This document shows positions 50,423-59,115 of a stretch of DNA of 64,000 bases, piece by piece. The DNA comes from Bradyrhizobium prioriisuperbiae (lineage in GTDB: Bacteria > Pseudomonadota > Alphaproteobacteria > Rhizobiales > Xanthobacteraceae). The position numbers and the translations under genes are program-made. Position 1 is the stretch's first letter, and each line of letters opens with the position of its first letter. The stretch is from NCBI RefSeq assembly GCF_032397745.1, contig NZ_CP135921.1, positions 7,366,501 through 7,430,500 of the forward strand, read 5' to 3'. The notes below the pieces were generated by a model, which saw nothing but the letters and a program-made list of their open reading frames with translations, was not told where the DNA came from and made no database searches.

Positions 50423-51151
50423 TCACGACGGTTCGAAAACAAGCGTCACCCGTATGTTCAGCCGGTCCGGCAGCCCGGACGGGATCGATGGCAGCGGCTG
50501 GGCTCGCCGGATCGCATCGACAGCCTCGCTGTCGAGCACTGCCTGGCCCGAACTGGTCTTGACCCAGACCCCGAGCAACGTGCCGTCACGTCTCATGGAA
50601 AACAATGTCTCCACCGAGCCCTGCAAGCGCCCTAGCCTGGCCGCATTCGGATAACGCTGATAACGCGCCACGTGGCGCAGCAATGCCTGCTGAAACCTGA
50701 TGGCAGCACTGCTCGGAGGCGCATCCGCTGGCGACGGTGTTGGACGAACGCTTGGCGCAGCGATTTCTGCCGGCGTCGAATCCCGCGCTGGCTGCGTTAC
50801 CGTCAAGTCGCTAATAGCAGTAGAATCAGACGGATCGATCGGCACATCGGTGCGGTTGGCCACACTCGCGGCTATCGGCGGCGATTCCAGCCCCACCGGA
50901 ATCGGAGCAGGATCTGATCTTGGCAACAGACGAACCTGTACGACCGACGCTCTATCCTGCCCCGTCGGACCAGCCGGAAGCTGCTGGCGAACCCAGTAAA
51001 TTCCGCCGACGAAAAGAACCGCGGCGATGGTCGGGACCAGAAACAAGCGCAGCACCTCACCCATCGACCAAGCACTTGGATCGTCACGATAAAATGCGGG
51101 CGAAGCCCGAACGACCCCGGAAGTCCGTTCGCTGGGCGTACCAAGATTCAT
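50423..51151 (-). CDS. TonB-family energy transducer
   Basis: A 242-residue protein with one membrane helix (LVPTIAAVLFVGGIYWV), a Pro/Ser/Thr spacer and a classical TonB C-terminal domain (QRYPNAARLGRLQGSVETLFSMRRDGTL, then LDSEAVDAIRRAQPLPSIPSG). It is the most canonical TonB in the window. It overlaps the STN-domain gene before it by four bases, so the two form a unit upstream of the sigma factor gene. Confidence 0.9.
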   Translation of the reverse strand: MNLGTPSERTSGVVRASPAFYRDDPSAWSMGEVLRLFLVPTIAAVLFVGGIYWVRQQLPAGPTGQDRASVVQVRLLPRSDPAPIPVGLESPPIAASVANRTDVPIDPSDSTAISDLTVTQPARDSTPAEIAAPSVRPTPSPADAPPSSAAIRFQQALLRHVARYQRYPNAARLGRLQGSVETLFSMRRDGTLLGVWVKTSSGQAVLDSEAVDAIRRAQPLPSIPSGLPDRLNIRVTLVFEPS

Positions 51152-51921
51152 TGCAGCGACTTTACAACGATAACGACGCGGACTGGTTGCGGCGTATTCG
51201 TTGGGGCTGGCCGGCTGATTGTGAGGCCACGAAGCGCCGACGCCACAGCTGTATCGCGCTCTTGATCGCCCGTGGAGCGAAGCAGTTCGGTTCGCTGAAC
51301 CGTACGGGACGGATCAATCCATAGATCAAGGACGGCTCGATAGTTGCCGCCGCGGGTCCTGTTGTTCTTCTGCAACGCCTTCTGGATGTCGATCTGAACG
51401 CTCTCGCTGTAATCGTGGAGCCGACCGATGTCCTCGCCGTCGCTTGTTGCACGCACCCGCAACGTCCCCAACGACAGGTCCGCGCTAGCGAGCGGACTAA
51501 CAGGAGGCTTGTCATCCTCCGCAGACGGGAGAGAAAGCGTAATGGCATCCGGCCGAATGTACTGGACCCTCAGTTCGGTTCCCGCCAGCAGCCGGTTGAG
51601 CGCGTCCTCCGGCGCGAAATCTCCCTCGACAGCTGCCGATTTCCGGCCGATCGCGGAATTGCTTTCATAAAGAACCTGAACCCCGGTTTGTTCTCCATAG
51701 AGCTGCAACGCGTTTGCCAGAGGTTGGGCAGCGATATGAAAGGTGATGGGTTTGGGCGTATCAACTGCCCGACGCTCTTCCGCGACAGCGACACACAACC
51801 CGGCAATCGCCAAGGCCGCCGAGACGACGGCAAAGCGCCCCGGGCCAGAGAAACCCTGCGCCGGACCACGCTGGCCAGCCGTCACGCCCCAACCTGCGAC
51901 ATAGGATCTGATCGCCGTCAT
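51148..51921 (-). CDS. STN-domain protein with TonB-C-like end
   Basis: From the ATG at 51921 (a GGGGG tract and GGAAG upstream) the protein has 257 residues. After a signal segment (RFAVVSAALAIAGLCVAVA) there is a secretin/TonB short N-terminal domain (ITFHIAAQPLANALQLYGEQTGVQVLYE, then LAGTELRVQYIRPDAITL), the domain by which receptors or secretins pass signals to FecR. It does not lead into a barrel. Instead it ends in a TonB-C-like fold (LDLWIDPSRTVQRTELLRSTG, then VRVVIVVKSL). A free-standing STN plus TonB-C hybrid is unusual. Confidence 0.8.
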   Translation of the reverse strand: MTAIRSYVAGWGVTAGQRGPAQGFSGPGRFAVVSAALAIAGLCVAVAEERRAVDTPKPITFHIAAQPLANALQLYGEQTGVQVLYESNSAIGRKSAAVEGDFAPEDALNRLLAGTELRVQYIRPDAITLSLPSAEDDKPPVSPLASADLSLGTLRVRATSDGEDIGRLHDYSESVQIDIQKALQKNNRTRGGNYRAVLDLWIDPSRTVQRTELLRSTGDQERDTAVASALRGLTISRPAPTNTPQPVRVVIVVKSLQ

Positions 51922-52338
51922 CCCCCTGCTTCCGCCAACGATGTCCGTGACCCAATCTGCATTCCTAGCCTTCCGCCCGCCCATGTCCAGAACAACCACA
52001 GGTCAGCGAAAGACAGCAATGTTCTATATATAAAATATGTGACAGATATCTAACCTGCGCCTGCGACGTTGGACAGACGATGGTTGCCTCGGCTGCCGCA
52101 ACAGCCGCCTGTTCAATTTGGTGCCTTCAATCACAACGACATACGCTTGCAACGATTTGCAGTGTCCGAGTTCTCTTCTTGATCGTGGTCTTGCCGACTT
52201 TGCCAAACACGCTTCACACGCTGGCGCATGCACGTCGCACGAGCGCGCCACAAATCTGCAATGGTAAGAATGCTATCCTTCGCCATCAAACCCACGCGGG
52301 CAAAATTGCGATGACATGTCGGCGGTACGGGAATTCTC
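51922..52338. other. Divergent intergenic region
   Basis: About 420 bases between the minus-strand STN gene and the plus-strand small exported protein. An AT-rich stretch at about 52015-52040 (TTCTATATATAAAATATGTG) could supply a -10 region for either side. No other element was identified. Confidence 0.5.
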
Positions 52339-52734
52339 ATGTACAGCATATTGTATCAAAAGCTCGTCCTGGCGGCGATCGTTGCGACGGTGTCATTCAC
52401 CGCAAATGCCGCTGATTTCACTATCGTCAACGCCTCCCAGGTTTCACTCCAGCGCCTCCATATTTCGCCCTGCGGAGCGAGACAGTGGGGTCCCGACCAG
52501 CTCATCGAACCGCTTCCGCCTTCTCGGCATTTCACGATCTCCGACATCACACCCGGTTGTTACGACGTCGAGTTCGTGGTCGCTCCCTGGAACGTTTGCG
52601 TTCTCGCCGGCGCGGATCTGCGTCGACACAAGGTCTGGAAAGTCACTCAGTGGACCGTATTCGGCTCGCAGAGCGGCGACTGCTCCCATGTCGCCGACTA
52701 CGCTTCCGTAGGACGACGACCCTGGACCTGGTGA
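52339..52734 (+). CDS. Small exported protein of unknown function
   Basis: The protein (131 residues) has a signal peptide ([17 protein letters not shown]) and a mature domain beginning [21 protein letters not shown], with four cysteines (SPCG, PGCYD, NVCVL, GDCSH) that could form two disulfides. It ends GRRPWTW. The pattern of a strand-rich small secreted domain recurs in rhizobia, but I know no function. The next gene starts about 35 bases later on the same strand. Confidence 0.7.
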   Translation: MYSILYQKLVLAAIVATVSFTANAADFTIVNASQVSLQRLHISPCGARQWGPDQLIEPLPPSRHFTISDITPGCYDVEFVVAPWNVCVLAGADLRRHKVWKVTQWTVFGSQSGDCSHVADYASVGRRPWTW

Positions 52735-52768
52735 CCAGCATTGGCCCTTCAAACAAAAAGAGAGTAAC

Positions 52769-53716
52769 GTGACAAAGGTGCTGGTAACCGGCGGTGCCGG
52801 ATTTCTTGGCTCGCATCTGTGCGAGCGGCTGATCGAGCAAGGCGACGACGTTCTGTGCGTCGATAATTACTTCACCGGCAGCAGAGCCAACATCGCACAC
52901 CTGATCGGCAATGCACGTTTCGAGGTGATGCGCCACGACGTCACGTTTCCTCTCTATGTCGAAGTCGACAAGATTTACAATCTGGCCTGCCCTGCCTCGC
53001 CGATCCACTATCAGTTCGACCCGGTCCAGACGACCAAGACGAGTGTGCACGGCGCGATCAACATGCTGGGCCTCGCCAAGCGCGTGAAGGCAACGATCCT
53101 CCAGGCTTCAACTTCCGAGGTCTACGGCGATCCGGAAGTTCATCCACAAACCGAAGCATACTGGGGACGCGTCAACCCTATCGGCCTGCGCTCCTGTTAT
53201 GACGAAGGCAAGCGCTGCGCCGAGACCCTGTTCTTCGATTACTGGCGTCAGCATGAGCTTCGGATCAAGGTGGTACGGATCTTCAACACCTATGGGCCCC
53301 GCATGCATCCCAACGACGGCCGCGTGGTGTCGAACTTCATTGTCCAGGCGCTTAAAGGCGATGACATCACAATCTATGGGGACGGACGCCAGACCCGCAG
53401 CTTCTGCTATGTGGACGACCTCATCGAAGGCATGATCCGGGCCATGAACACACCGGATGACTTCACCGGCCCGGTCAACATCGGCAATCCACGCGAATTC
53501 ACGATCCGTGAGCTTGCCGAAGAAGTCATCGCAATGACCCGGTCAAGAAGCAAACTGGTGTTCATGCCGTTGCCTTCCGATGATCCTCGTCAACGCCAGC
53601 CCGATATTTCACTGGCTCGCGCCGCGCTCGACTGGACACCAACCGTCGATCTCAAGAGCGGACTGGAGAAGACGATAGCGTATTTTCGCGGCCAGATGCG
53701 AGCTGCCGCCGAATAA
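52769..53716 (+). CDS. UDP-glucuronic acid decarboxylase-like SDR enzyme
   Basis: A 315-residue extended SDR protein. It has the NAD-binding [12 protein letters not shown], the acidic ribose-binding segment [15 protein letters not shown], and a strong UXS-type body: [45 protein letters not shown], then the catalytic [11 protein letters not shown] (Tyr-x3-Lys) and [22 protein letters not shown] enzymes convert UDP-glucuronate to UDP-xylose for polysaccharides. It is convergent with the gspM-like gene. Confidence 0.92.
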   Translation: MTKVLVTGGAGFLGSHLCERLIEQGDDVLCVDNYFTGSRANIAHLIGNARFEVMRHDVTFPLYVEVDKIYNLACPASPIHYQFDPVQTTKTSVHGAINMLGLAKRVKATILQASTSEVYGDPEVHPQTEAYWGRVNPIGLRSCYDEGKRCAETLFFDYWRQHELRIKVVRIFNTYGPRMHPNDGRVVSNFIVQALKGDDITIYGDGRQTRSFCYVDDLIEGMIRAMNTPDDFTGPVNIGNPREFTIRELAEEVIAMTRSRSKLVFMPLPSDDPRQRQPDISLARAALDWTPTVDLKSGLEKTIAYFRGQMRAAAE

Positions 53717-53730
53717 TTTTCACCTGCCCC

Positions 53731-54282
53731 TCATGAGGTCCTGCGGCGCCAGAAGGCATGCAGGGTCAGATTGACCTTCAAGATCGGATCCGCGACCGCC
53801 CGCTCGCCGGAGCCGCTCGGCTGCATTAGAAGTGCGTCGACGAAGACATAGGGAGCGCCGCTTTCAAGCCGGTAGAGCAGCACCTGCAAAGCGGGAAGCG
53901 TCGCGTTCAAAGCGATTTGAAGCCGGATTGCGTCGCTCTTGTCGTCGCGATCATTCGACGGAATTCCCGACGAGACCAGAACAGCCTGCTGATCCGTGAC
54001 GATTTGCGACAGATAGGCCTGGAACTGGGCCGTGGCGAGTCCGCTGGTGGGCGCATCGAGAAATGCGAGCGCAGGAGCTGCCGAATTTCCTATCCGCCGG
54101 CGCCGATCGGCAACCGATCGTGTCCGCGCCTCGAGATTCTCGAGCCGATCACGCCCCTCGGCGAGCTTCCCCAAAGCCTCGGCCCTGGTCTGCAATGCTC
54201 CCGCGACCACCAACGCGCAGATAATCAGGAGCCCGCAGAAGCCGCCGACCGCGAATGCCTGTTCACGGCTAAGTTTGAGCAT
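53731..54282 (-). CDS. gspM: Type II secretion GspM-like protein
   Basis: A 183-residue bitopic protein: an N-terminal membrane helix (VGGFCGLLIICALVVAGALQ), a coiled-coil segment (LAEGRDRLENLEARTRSV) and a periplasmic ferredoxin-like domain. It is the last gene of the gsp operon and follows the GspL-like gene by three bases, the usual L-M order. The symbol is given by position and architecture; sequence conservation in this family is low. Confidence 0.75.
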   Translation of the reverse strand: MLKLSREQAFAVGGFCGLLIICALVVAGALQTRAEALGKLAEGRDRLENLEARTRSVADRRRRIGNSAAPALAFLDAPTSGLATAQFQAYLSQIVTDQQAVLVSSGIPSNDRDDKSDAIRLQIALNATLPALQVLLYRLESGAPYVFVDALLMQPSGSGERAVADPILKVNLTLHAFWRRRTS

Positions 54283-54285
54283 GGC

Positions 54286-55341
54286 CTAGCCTCCCTCAAC
54301 CTTCATATGCGGCTCGACCCGGGCCTCGATGTGAAACACAAAGCGCCTGCCGTCGGCGCCACGCGTGGTCGGTGCGAAAAAACGCACGTCCTTGAGATGG
54401 CCCGATTGTTCAAGGAGAGCGATCAGCGAAGGCGCATCGTCGGCCAAGCCAACGAGGCGCAGTGTCGCGCCATCGAGGTTCAACTCGGTGAGGTAGGACG
54501 TGTCCGGCAGCGAGCGTGAAAGTGCTTCCACAACGACCACCGCTACGGGCGAGGTTTCCTTCAAGGCCCACGCACGCTCCGGAGGAGCCAGCGCAGCGAT
54601 CGATTGCTGCGGGAGGGTGCCCCGAACCTGACGCTGCAGTGCCGCAACGCGCGCTGCAACATCGTCGCTCTCGCCATCCGCAGAGGCCGCGGTCATGAAA
54701 GCCCAGACACTCACGCTCATGGTCAAGCAGAGCGTGGCCGCGATGAGACCACCGATCATCCAGCGCGCTCGTGCGAGACTATTTCCGGATGCGTCCGCAA
54801 GACGAGACCACAGCGTGACAGGAGCTGCTGCATCCGCAAGACGCTTCCCCGCCACGACGCGATCAATCCGCAGCCCCAGCGCGCCGAGGCGGCTGCAGGC
54901 ATCCTCGAGCTGGGCGCGTGAAGTGATGAGAACACGCACGTCGAGGCTGGTGGCGTCGGCGCCTGCCCGCACATCGAACCCATAGGCCGCCTGGCTGGCA
55001 CGCCAGGGCGACAGACGCTCGATCTGATTGCGCACGATGCCTGGCAACAGGTCACGAGCCTGGGCGGGAACAGTCATGCGACGCGAGATGACCTCGTCGG
55101 CGTCGAGCTCCAGGACAACAAAACTCTTTTCCGCCGCGCGCGCAATCTCGACAGGAAACGGAGTGCCGGCAGGAACGGTACCGAGCGCGACTTCCTCTTG
55201 CCCTTTCATCTGTTGAATGGTCAGCCGATCATGCTCCTCTGCGACCTTCAGCGAGTGCCGCGCGCGTTGCCCCTCCTGCCAGCCGAGCAGCAAGCCGGCC
55301 AAACTATCGATCCAGCGCATGACGATCGCATCAATACGCAT
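54286..55341 (-). CDS. gspL: Type II secretion GspL/PilN-like protein
   Basis: The protein (351 residues) has an actin-like cytoplasmic part reduced compared with enterobacterial GspL (ARDLLPGIVRNQIERLSPWRASQAAYGF, then LDVRVLITSRAQLEDACSRL), one membrane helix (MIGGLIAATLCLTMSVSVWAF) and a periplasmic PilN-like domain (VVVEALSRSLPDTSYLTELNLDG). It anchors the GspE ATPase to the membrane platform. It shares a stop/start base with gspK. Confidence 0.8.
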   Translation of the reverse strand: MRIDAIVMRWIDSLAGLLLGWQEGQRARHSLKVAEEHDRLTIQQMKGQEEVALGTVPAGTPFPVEIARAAEKSFVVLELDADEVISRRMTVPAQARDLLPGIVRNQIERLSPWRASQAAYGFDVRAGADATSLDVRVLITSRAQLEDACSRLGALGLRIDRVVAGKRLADAAAPVTLWSRLADASGNSLARARWMIGGLIAATLCLTMSVSVWAFMTAASADGESDDVAARVAALQRQVRGTLPQQSIAALAPPERAWALKETSPVAVVVVEALSRSLPDTSYLTELNLDGATLRLVGLADDAPSLIALLEQSGHLKDVRFFAPTTRGADGRRFVFHIEARVEPHMKVEGG

Positions 55342-56291
55342 CAGCGAGCTCCTAACTGCGCGGTAAACTCATCCCGGACGAACCGCAACACCGGATTCCA
55401 GGCAAGGACCCGATAGGGTTGCTTGTCGTCGGAGAGCAACACGATGAAGGCCTTGGCTGCGGCTGTATAGCCATCAGTCGTGCTGGCGACCAGATCCACC
55501 GCGATGACCTGCGTGGGTTGGGCCTTCAGATATTTTTGTGCCGGACCGAGCAGAAAAGCGAGGCGCTCGGGATCCACTAAAGGCTGACGCCGCATGCTGA
55601 GGAAGGCCTCCAGCCGCGCCTCGTCGACAAACGGCAGCGCTCGAATGACGGCGACGGGCGCTGTGAGCGGGTTCACGCCATCGCTCCCGAACACCGTGAT
55701 CAGCGGCGCTATTGCGGCCAGCCATTCCGCTTTCATTCCCGGAATGCCGGCAAGCTGCCGCACATCGGTGAACACCGCGGGAGAAGGAGCCGCCGCGGGC
55801 GTATCTGGCTTGCCGTCCGCCTGCCGTTGCGCCAAGCCGTTTTTCGCCAAGTCATTTTTCGGCCCATCACCTGTTTGGGCCTGTTGGGCCGTGCCACGCA
55901 GATCGAGAATTCTCCGTAAAACGATATCGGCGTCGTCATCGTCGGCACCGACATAACGCAGCAGTGATGCCAGCAGCGCGACCGGCGCCTTGCCGATGTC
56001 GATGCGGCCGCCCTCATCGCTCACATTGACGCGCACCGACCCCGTCGACAATGACAGCGTGGTACCCCGCTCGGTCAGCGGCGCATCCTGCACGGCTCCC
56101 GCGATGCCGGCCGCAGCCTCAAGCCCCGCGCTCAGCAGCGCGTCGGCCTGCACGCGGTCGCGATCGATCGTCACGATGCCGGTAAGGCCGCGGAACGTGG
56201 TCGACGTCGACATGGCGAGCGCCGAGCAGAAGGCGATCGCCCACAGCACCGTGAACAGTATCATGCCGCGCCGGGAGTCGTAGCTGCTCAT
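55341..56291 (-). CDS. gspK: Type II secretion minor pseudopilin GspK
   Basis: The start at 56291 overlaps the gspJ stop (ATGA); the longer frame to 56642 runs through gspJ in another frame. The 316-residue protein has a prepilin leader (SSYDSRRG, cleavage before MILFTVLWAIAFCSALA) and the large GspK periplasmic domain with helix-hairpin-helix-like segments (VRQLAGIPGMKAEWLAAIAPLITVFG, then NPLTAPVAVIRALPF). GspK caps the pseudopilus tip. As in other GspK proteins, Glu5 is missing. Confidence 0.88.
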   Translation of the reverse strand: MSSYDSRRGMILFTVLWAIAFCSALAMSTSTTFRGLTGIVTIDRDRVQADALLSAGLEAAAGIAGAVQDAPLTERGTTLSLSTGSVRVNVSDEGGRIDIGKAPVALLASLLRYVGADDDDADIVLRRILDLRGTAQQAQTGDGPKNDLAKNGLAQRQADGKPDTPAAAPSPAVFTDVRQLAGIPGMKAEWLAAIAPLITVFGSDGVNPLTAPVAVIRALPFVDEARLEAFLSMRRQPLVDPERLAFLLGPAQKYLKAQPTQVIAVDLVASTTDGYTAAAKAFIVLLSDDKQPYRVLAWNPVLRFVRDEFTAQLGAR

Positions 56292-57025
56292 CCCCGCCCC
56301 CTGTCCGGCGAGTCCTTGGCAGGTTCCTTGGCCGGCTCGTTCTGCGGCTTGTCGCCGGCCAGGCATGTGGCTTTGGCCCCCGACTGTGCGCAGCCGATTG
56401 GCGCGTCGGCGCGCAGCACGAACTGTGCGCCGGGAATGAGGTCCGCGCCGCTGGCGCGGTCGCGGACCGTCAGCCGCACCATACGCGGCAGCAAGGGCTG
56501 TCCGCTCCAGGCTTCGCTCCAGGTCGTCGTGCCGTCGGCCGCGATGCGCGCGAAAGCAAAGGCGATGTCGATCCGGCCGTCGATCAAATTGACGGGATCG
56601 CGTAACATCACGCTGTCGAGCAATGTCCGCGGACCTCGCCATGCCGCGCGGCGCCGGACCAGCCGGCTGGTGCCGTCACTCTCTTCGACAGTGAGGCTGA
56701 TCACCTCTTCGCCTTGCGGCCCGGCCGCGACGCCGCCGGCGGCGACGAATTTGATTTGGGTGGGGCTGCCGGCAAAGGCGCCCGTCGCATGGCCTTGCCC
56801 GCCGGACGGCACCAGGCGGGCCGAACCGAAATCCGCCGCGAGACGCTGCACGGCGAGCAGCAGGCGATCCGCCCGGCCGACGGTGCCGGTGCCGCGGTCG
56901 AAATTCAGCGCGACGTTGTGGATCAACGCCGCGGTGGCGACGATCACGACTGATGCGATCGCAAGCGCGGCGAGCACTTCGATCAGGGTGAAGCCGGCGG
57001 TTCCCCACGGTTGCGATCGGGTCAT
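56288..57025 (-). CDS. gspJ: Type II secretion minor pseudopilin GspJ
   Basis: The start at 57025 overlaps the gspI stop. The 245-residue protein has a type IV prepilin N-terminus (TAGFTLIEVLAALAIASVVIVATAAL, cleavage after Gly, with Glu5) and a GspJ domain (FDRGTGTVGRADRLLLAVQRLAADFG). A Lys/Pro/Glu-rich tail (NEPAKEPAKDSPDRG) extends beyond the usual C-terminus and is low complexity. Confidence 0.85.
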   Translation of the reverse strand: MTRSQPWGTAGFTLIEVLAALAIASVVIVATAALIHNVALNFDRGTGTVGRADRLLLAVQRLAADFGSARLVPSGGQGHATGAFAGSPTQIKFVAAGGVAAGPQGEEVISLTVEESDGTSRLVRRRAAWRGPRTLLDSVMLRDPVNLIDGRIDIAFAFARIAADGTTTWSEAWSGQPLLPRMVRLTVRDRASGADLIPGAQFVLRADAPIGCAQSGAKATCLAGDKPQNEPAKEPAKDSPDRGRG

Positions 57026-57498
57026 TCGTCGAGCCCCAGCCGCATGGTTTCGGCGCTGACCATCTGGCCGGGGCCCCACGAGACCTTTGCGATCAGGCGG
57101 AAGGCGGTCCAGTTTGGACGCGGCTCCGTCGCCTTAGCCGCCGCAGTCTGCACCAGACCTCGCTCCATCGGGACCATGGCGTCGATAAACATTGGTTCCG
57201 CGGCGACCGACCAGCGCAGGCCGCCGGTCTCGCCGTCGCGCGGGCCCTTGGCCAAGGCCGTACGATCCACCGGCGCATCCAGGATGGCGCGCAGCAGCAC
57301 TTGCGCGGCGACCCGGCCGTCGACATGGTCGGCGATACGGCGCGCGTGGAACAGATGCGGCCCCAGCACCGACAGAAATGCCAACAGCAGCGCCAGCGCC
57401 ACCAGCGTCTCGATCAACGTGAAGCCTGCCCGGCCCTCGCCACTGTTACGGCAGGTCGGTCGCGACCCCACCGCTGTACCAGTCGACATTGACCTCAT
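57022..57498 (-). CDS. gspI: Type II secretion minor pseudopilin GspI
   Basis: The ATG at 57498 has a strong AAGGAG six bases upstream, so it is preferred over the longer frame. It overlaps the end of gspH by about 50 bases. The 158-residue protein has a prepilin leader and helix (GRAGFTLIETLVALALLLAFLSVLG) and a short periplasmic domain ending TMRLGLDE. GspI nucleates the pseudopilus tip complex with J and K. Confidence 0.85.
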   Translation of the reverse strand: MRSMSTGTAVGSRPTCRNSGEGRAGFTLIETLVALALLLAFLSVLGPHLFHARRIADHVDGRVAAQVLLRAILDAPVDRTALAKGPRDGETGGLRWSVAAEPMFIDAMVPMERGLVQTAAAKATEPRPNWTAFRLIAKVSWGPGQMVSAETMRLGLDE

Positions 57499-57895
57499 AA
57501 CGCGCTCCTTCCCACGCATAGCTGAGTTTCGCGCCGGTCGAAGCGCCATCGGGCTCGAATCGAACCACCGCCTGGCGTCCCGACCATACTTCGTCCACGC
57601 CGACGACATCGACCACCACGTCGCGCGGAATCACGACAACCCCGCTTTCCCCAACCAGTTTTCGCGCCCGGCCGTCGAGCGAGATCCGCCGGCTCTGCCC
57701 GGTCAAAATCGCGCCCAGGCGCTCGCGCCGCAGCAGCGCCGCGGTATCCAGTGTCAGCACCTTCAATTGCGCCCGGCCGGTGCCGGGAACCATGGTCACC
57801 ACCAGCGCAGCAATGATTGCAATGATGAGCATCACTGCCATCACTTCGATCAGAGTGAAGCCCGCGCGCGCATGGTCGGCCAGGGAATGCGACAT
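57446..57895 (-). CDS. gspH: Type II secretion minor pseudopilin GspH
   Basis: A 149-residue prepilin with RAGFTLIEVMAVMLIIAIIAALVV and the C-terminal GspH fold (VRFEPDGASTGAKLSYAWEGARYEVNVDW). It starts seven bases after the gspF stop, exactly where gspG normally stands. The C-terminal pattern fits GspH rather than the major pseudopilin GspG, which has calcium-binding Asp residues near its end that are not seen here. Confidence 0.82.
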   Translation of the reverse strand: MSHSLADHARAGFTLIEVMAVMLIIAIIAALVVTMVPGTGRAQLKVLTLDTAALLRRERLGAILTGQSRRISLDGRARKLVGESGVVVIPRDVVVDVVGVDEVWSGRQAVVRFEPDGASTGAKLSYAWEGARYEVNVDWYSGGVATDLP

Positions 57896-57902
57896 CGGTC
57901 CC

Positions 57903-59108
57903 CTACATCGCCAGCTCGGTGATGCTCAGAAGCGCGCTCATGATCGACACCACCAGCCCTCCGATCCCGACACTGACCAGAACGATGGTCGCCGGCCCAA
58001 TGGCGCCCATCAGGCGGTCGAGGCCGATGGCCAAGCGTTGTTCATAGAACTGCGCCGCATGCCGCGCGATCGCTGACAGATCGCCGGTCTCGTCGCCGAC
58101 ACGGAGCATGCGCACCGCCAGCGGCGGCACCAGGTCGCTGTCCGCCAACGCCTCGATAAAGCGGCGGCCGTTGCGCACCTGCTCATGCACCTGCTCGATC
58201 GCCGCCGCGTAGCGTGGTTCCGTGATGATATCGCGCAGGATTTTCAGCGCCGCCGGCAGCGCCACGCCGTTCTCGACCAGGAGGCCCAGCACGCCGATGA
58301 AACGCGCGGTGCGGCGGTCGTTCATCGGTCCGGAAATTCCGGGAACCCTCGCCAGCATCCCCACAAGCCGGGCACGCGCGGCCGGCTGCCGCAGGATCAT
58401 CCAGCCACCCACAACAATGGTGGCGCAGCTCACCAGGAACACCGTGAGATTATCGCGCAGCCAGCTCGAGGCCACCAGCGCAAAGGCCGCTCCGGAATTG
58501 AGCCGCCCCTTCAGATCCGAGAACACGGACTCGAACTGCGGCACCACATAGAGCAGGAAAAAGAACAGGATAATGACCGCCGACCCGACCAGGAACATCG
58601 GATACTGGATCGACGAGCTGATCTTTTGCGAGAGGTCGTCGCGCTGGGTGCGGTCCTCGACAATCGCCTTCAGCACCACTTCCAGCTTTCCCGAGGCCTC
58701 GCCGGCCCGCACCATCGCGATATAGATCGGCTCCACGATCGAGGCATGGCGCTCCAGCGCCTCGGCAAAGCCGTCACCGCCGGAGACCGCCGAGCGCAGC
58801 TCGCCGGCAAACCGCGCCACCGCCTTGTTGCTGTCGTCCTCCAGGGTCTGCAGCCCGGCCTCGACCGTCAGCCCGGATCGCAGCAGCAACGCCAGCAGGC
58901 GCAGGAAGGTGGTGAGCTCCCGCGACTTCGGCAATCCGCGGCCCGACAGGCCGGCGCGCGCCGCCTTGCCGCCGGCGATATCAGCCTCGATCGGCAGGTG
59001 TCCCAGATACTCGATGCGCCGCAGCACCTCCTCGCGCGACGGCGCCTCGACGTCGCCGAGAATGATCTCGCCGGACTTGGTCAATGCGCGGTAGCGATAG
59101 TGCGGCAT
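57903..59108 (-). CDS. gspF: Type II secretion inner-membrane platform protein GspF
   Basis: The protein (401 residues) has the GspF layout: a cytoplasmic N-terminus (YRALTKSGEIILGDVEAPSREEVL), two T2SSF domains (ELTTFLRLLALLLRSGLTVEAGLQTL, and RTARFIGVLGLLVENGVALPAALKIL), and three membrane segments, the last at IGPATIVLVSVGIGGLVVSIMSALLSI. It forms the core of the inner-membrane platform that works with GspE. It starts eight bases after the gspE stop. Confidence 0.93.
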   Translation of the reverse strand: MPHYRYRALTKSGEIILGDVEAPSREEVLRRIEYLGHLPIEADIAGGKAARAGLSGRGLPKSRELTTFLRLLALLLRSGLTVEAGLQTLEDDSNKAVARFAGELRSAVSGGDGFAEALERHASIVEPIYIAMVRAGEASGKLEVVLKAIVEDRTQRDDLSQKISSSIQYPMFLVGSAVIILFFFLLYVVPQFESVFSDLKGRLNSGAAFALVASSWLRDNLTVFLVSCATIVVGGWMILRQPAARARLVGMLARVPGISGPMNDRRTARFIGVLGLLVENGVALPAALKILRDIITEPRYAAAIEQVHEQVRNGRRFIEALADSDLVPPLAVRMLRVGDETGDLSAIARHAAQFYEQRLAIGLDRLMGAIGPATIVLVSVGIGGLVVSIMSALLSITELAM

Positions 59109-59115
59109 CGTGGCC

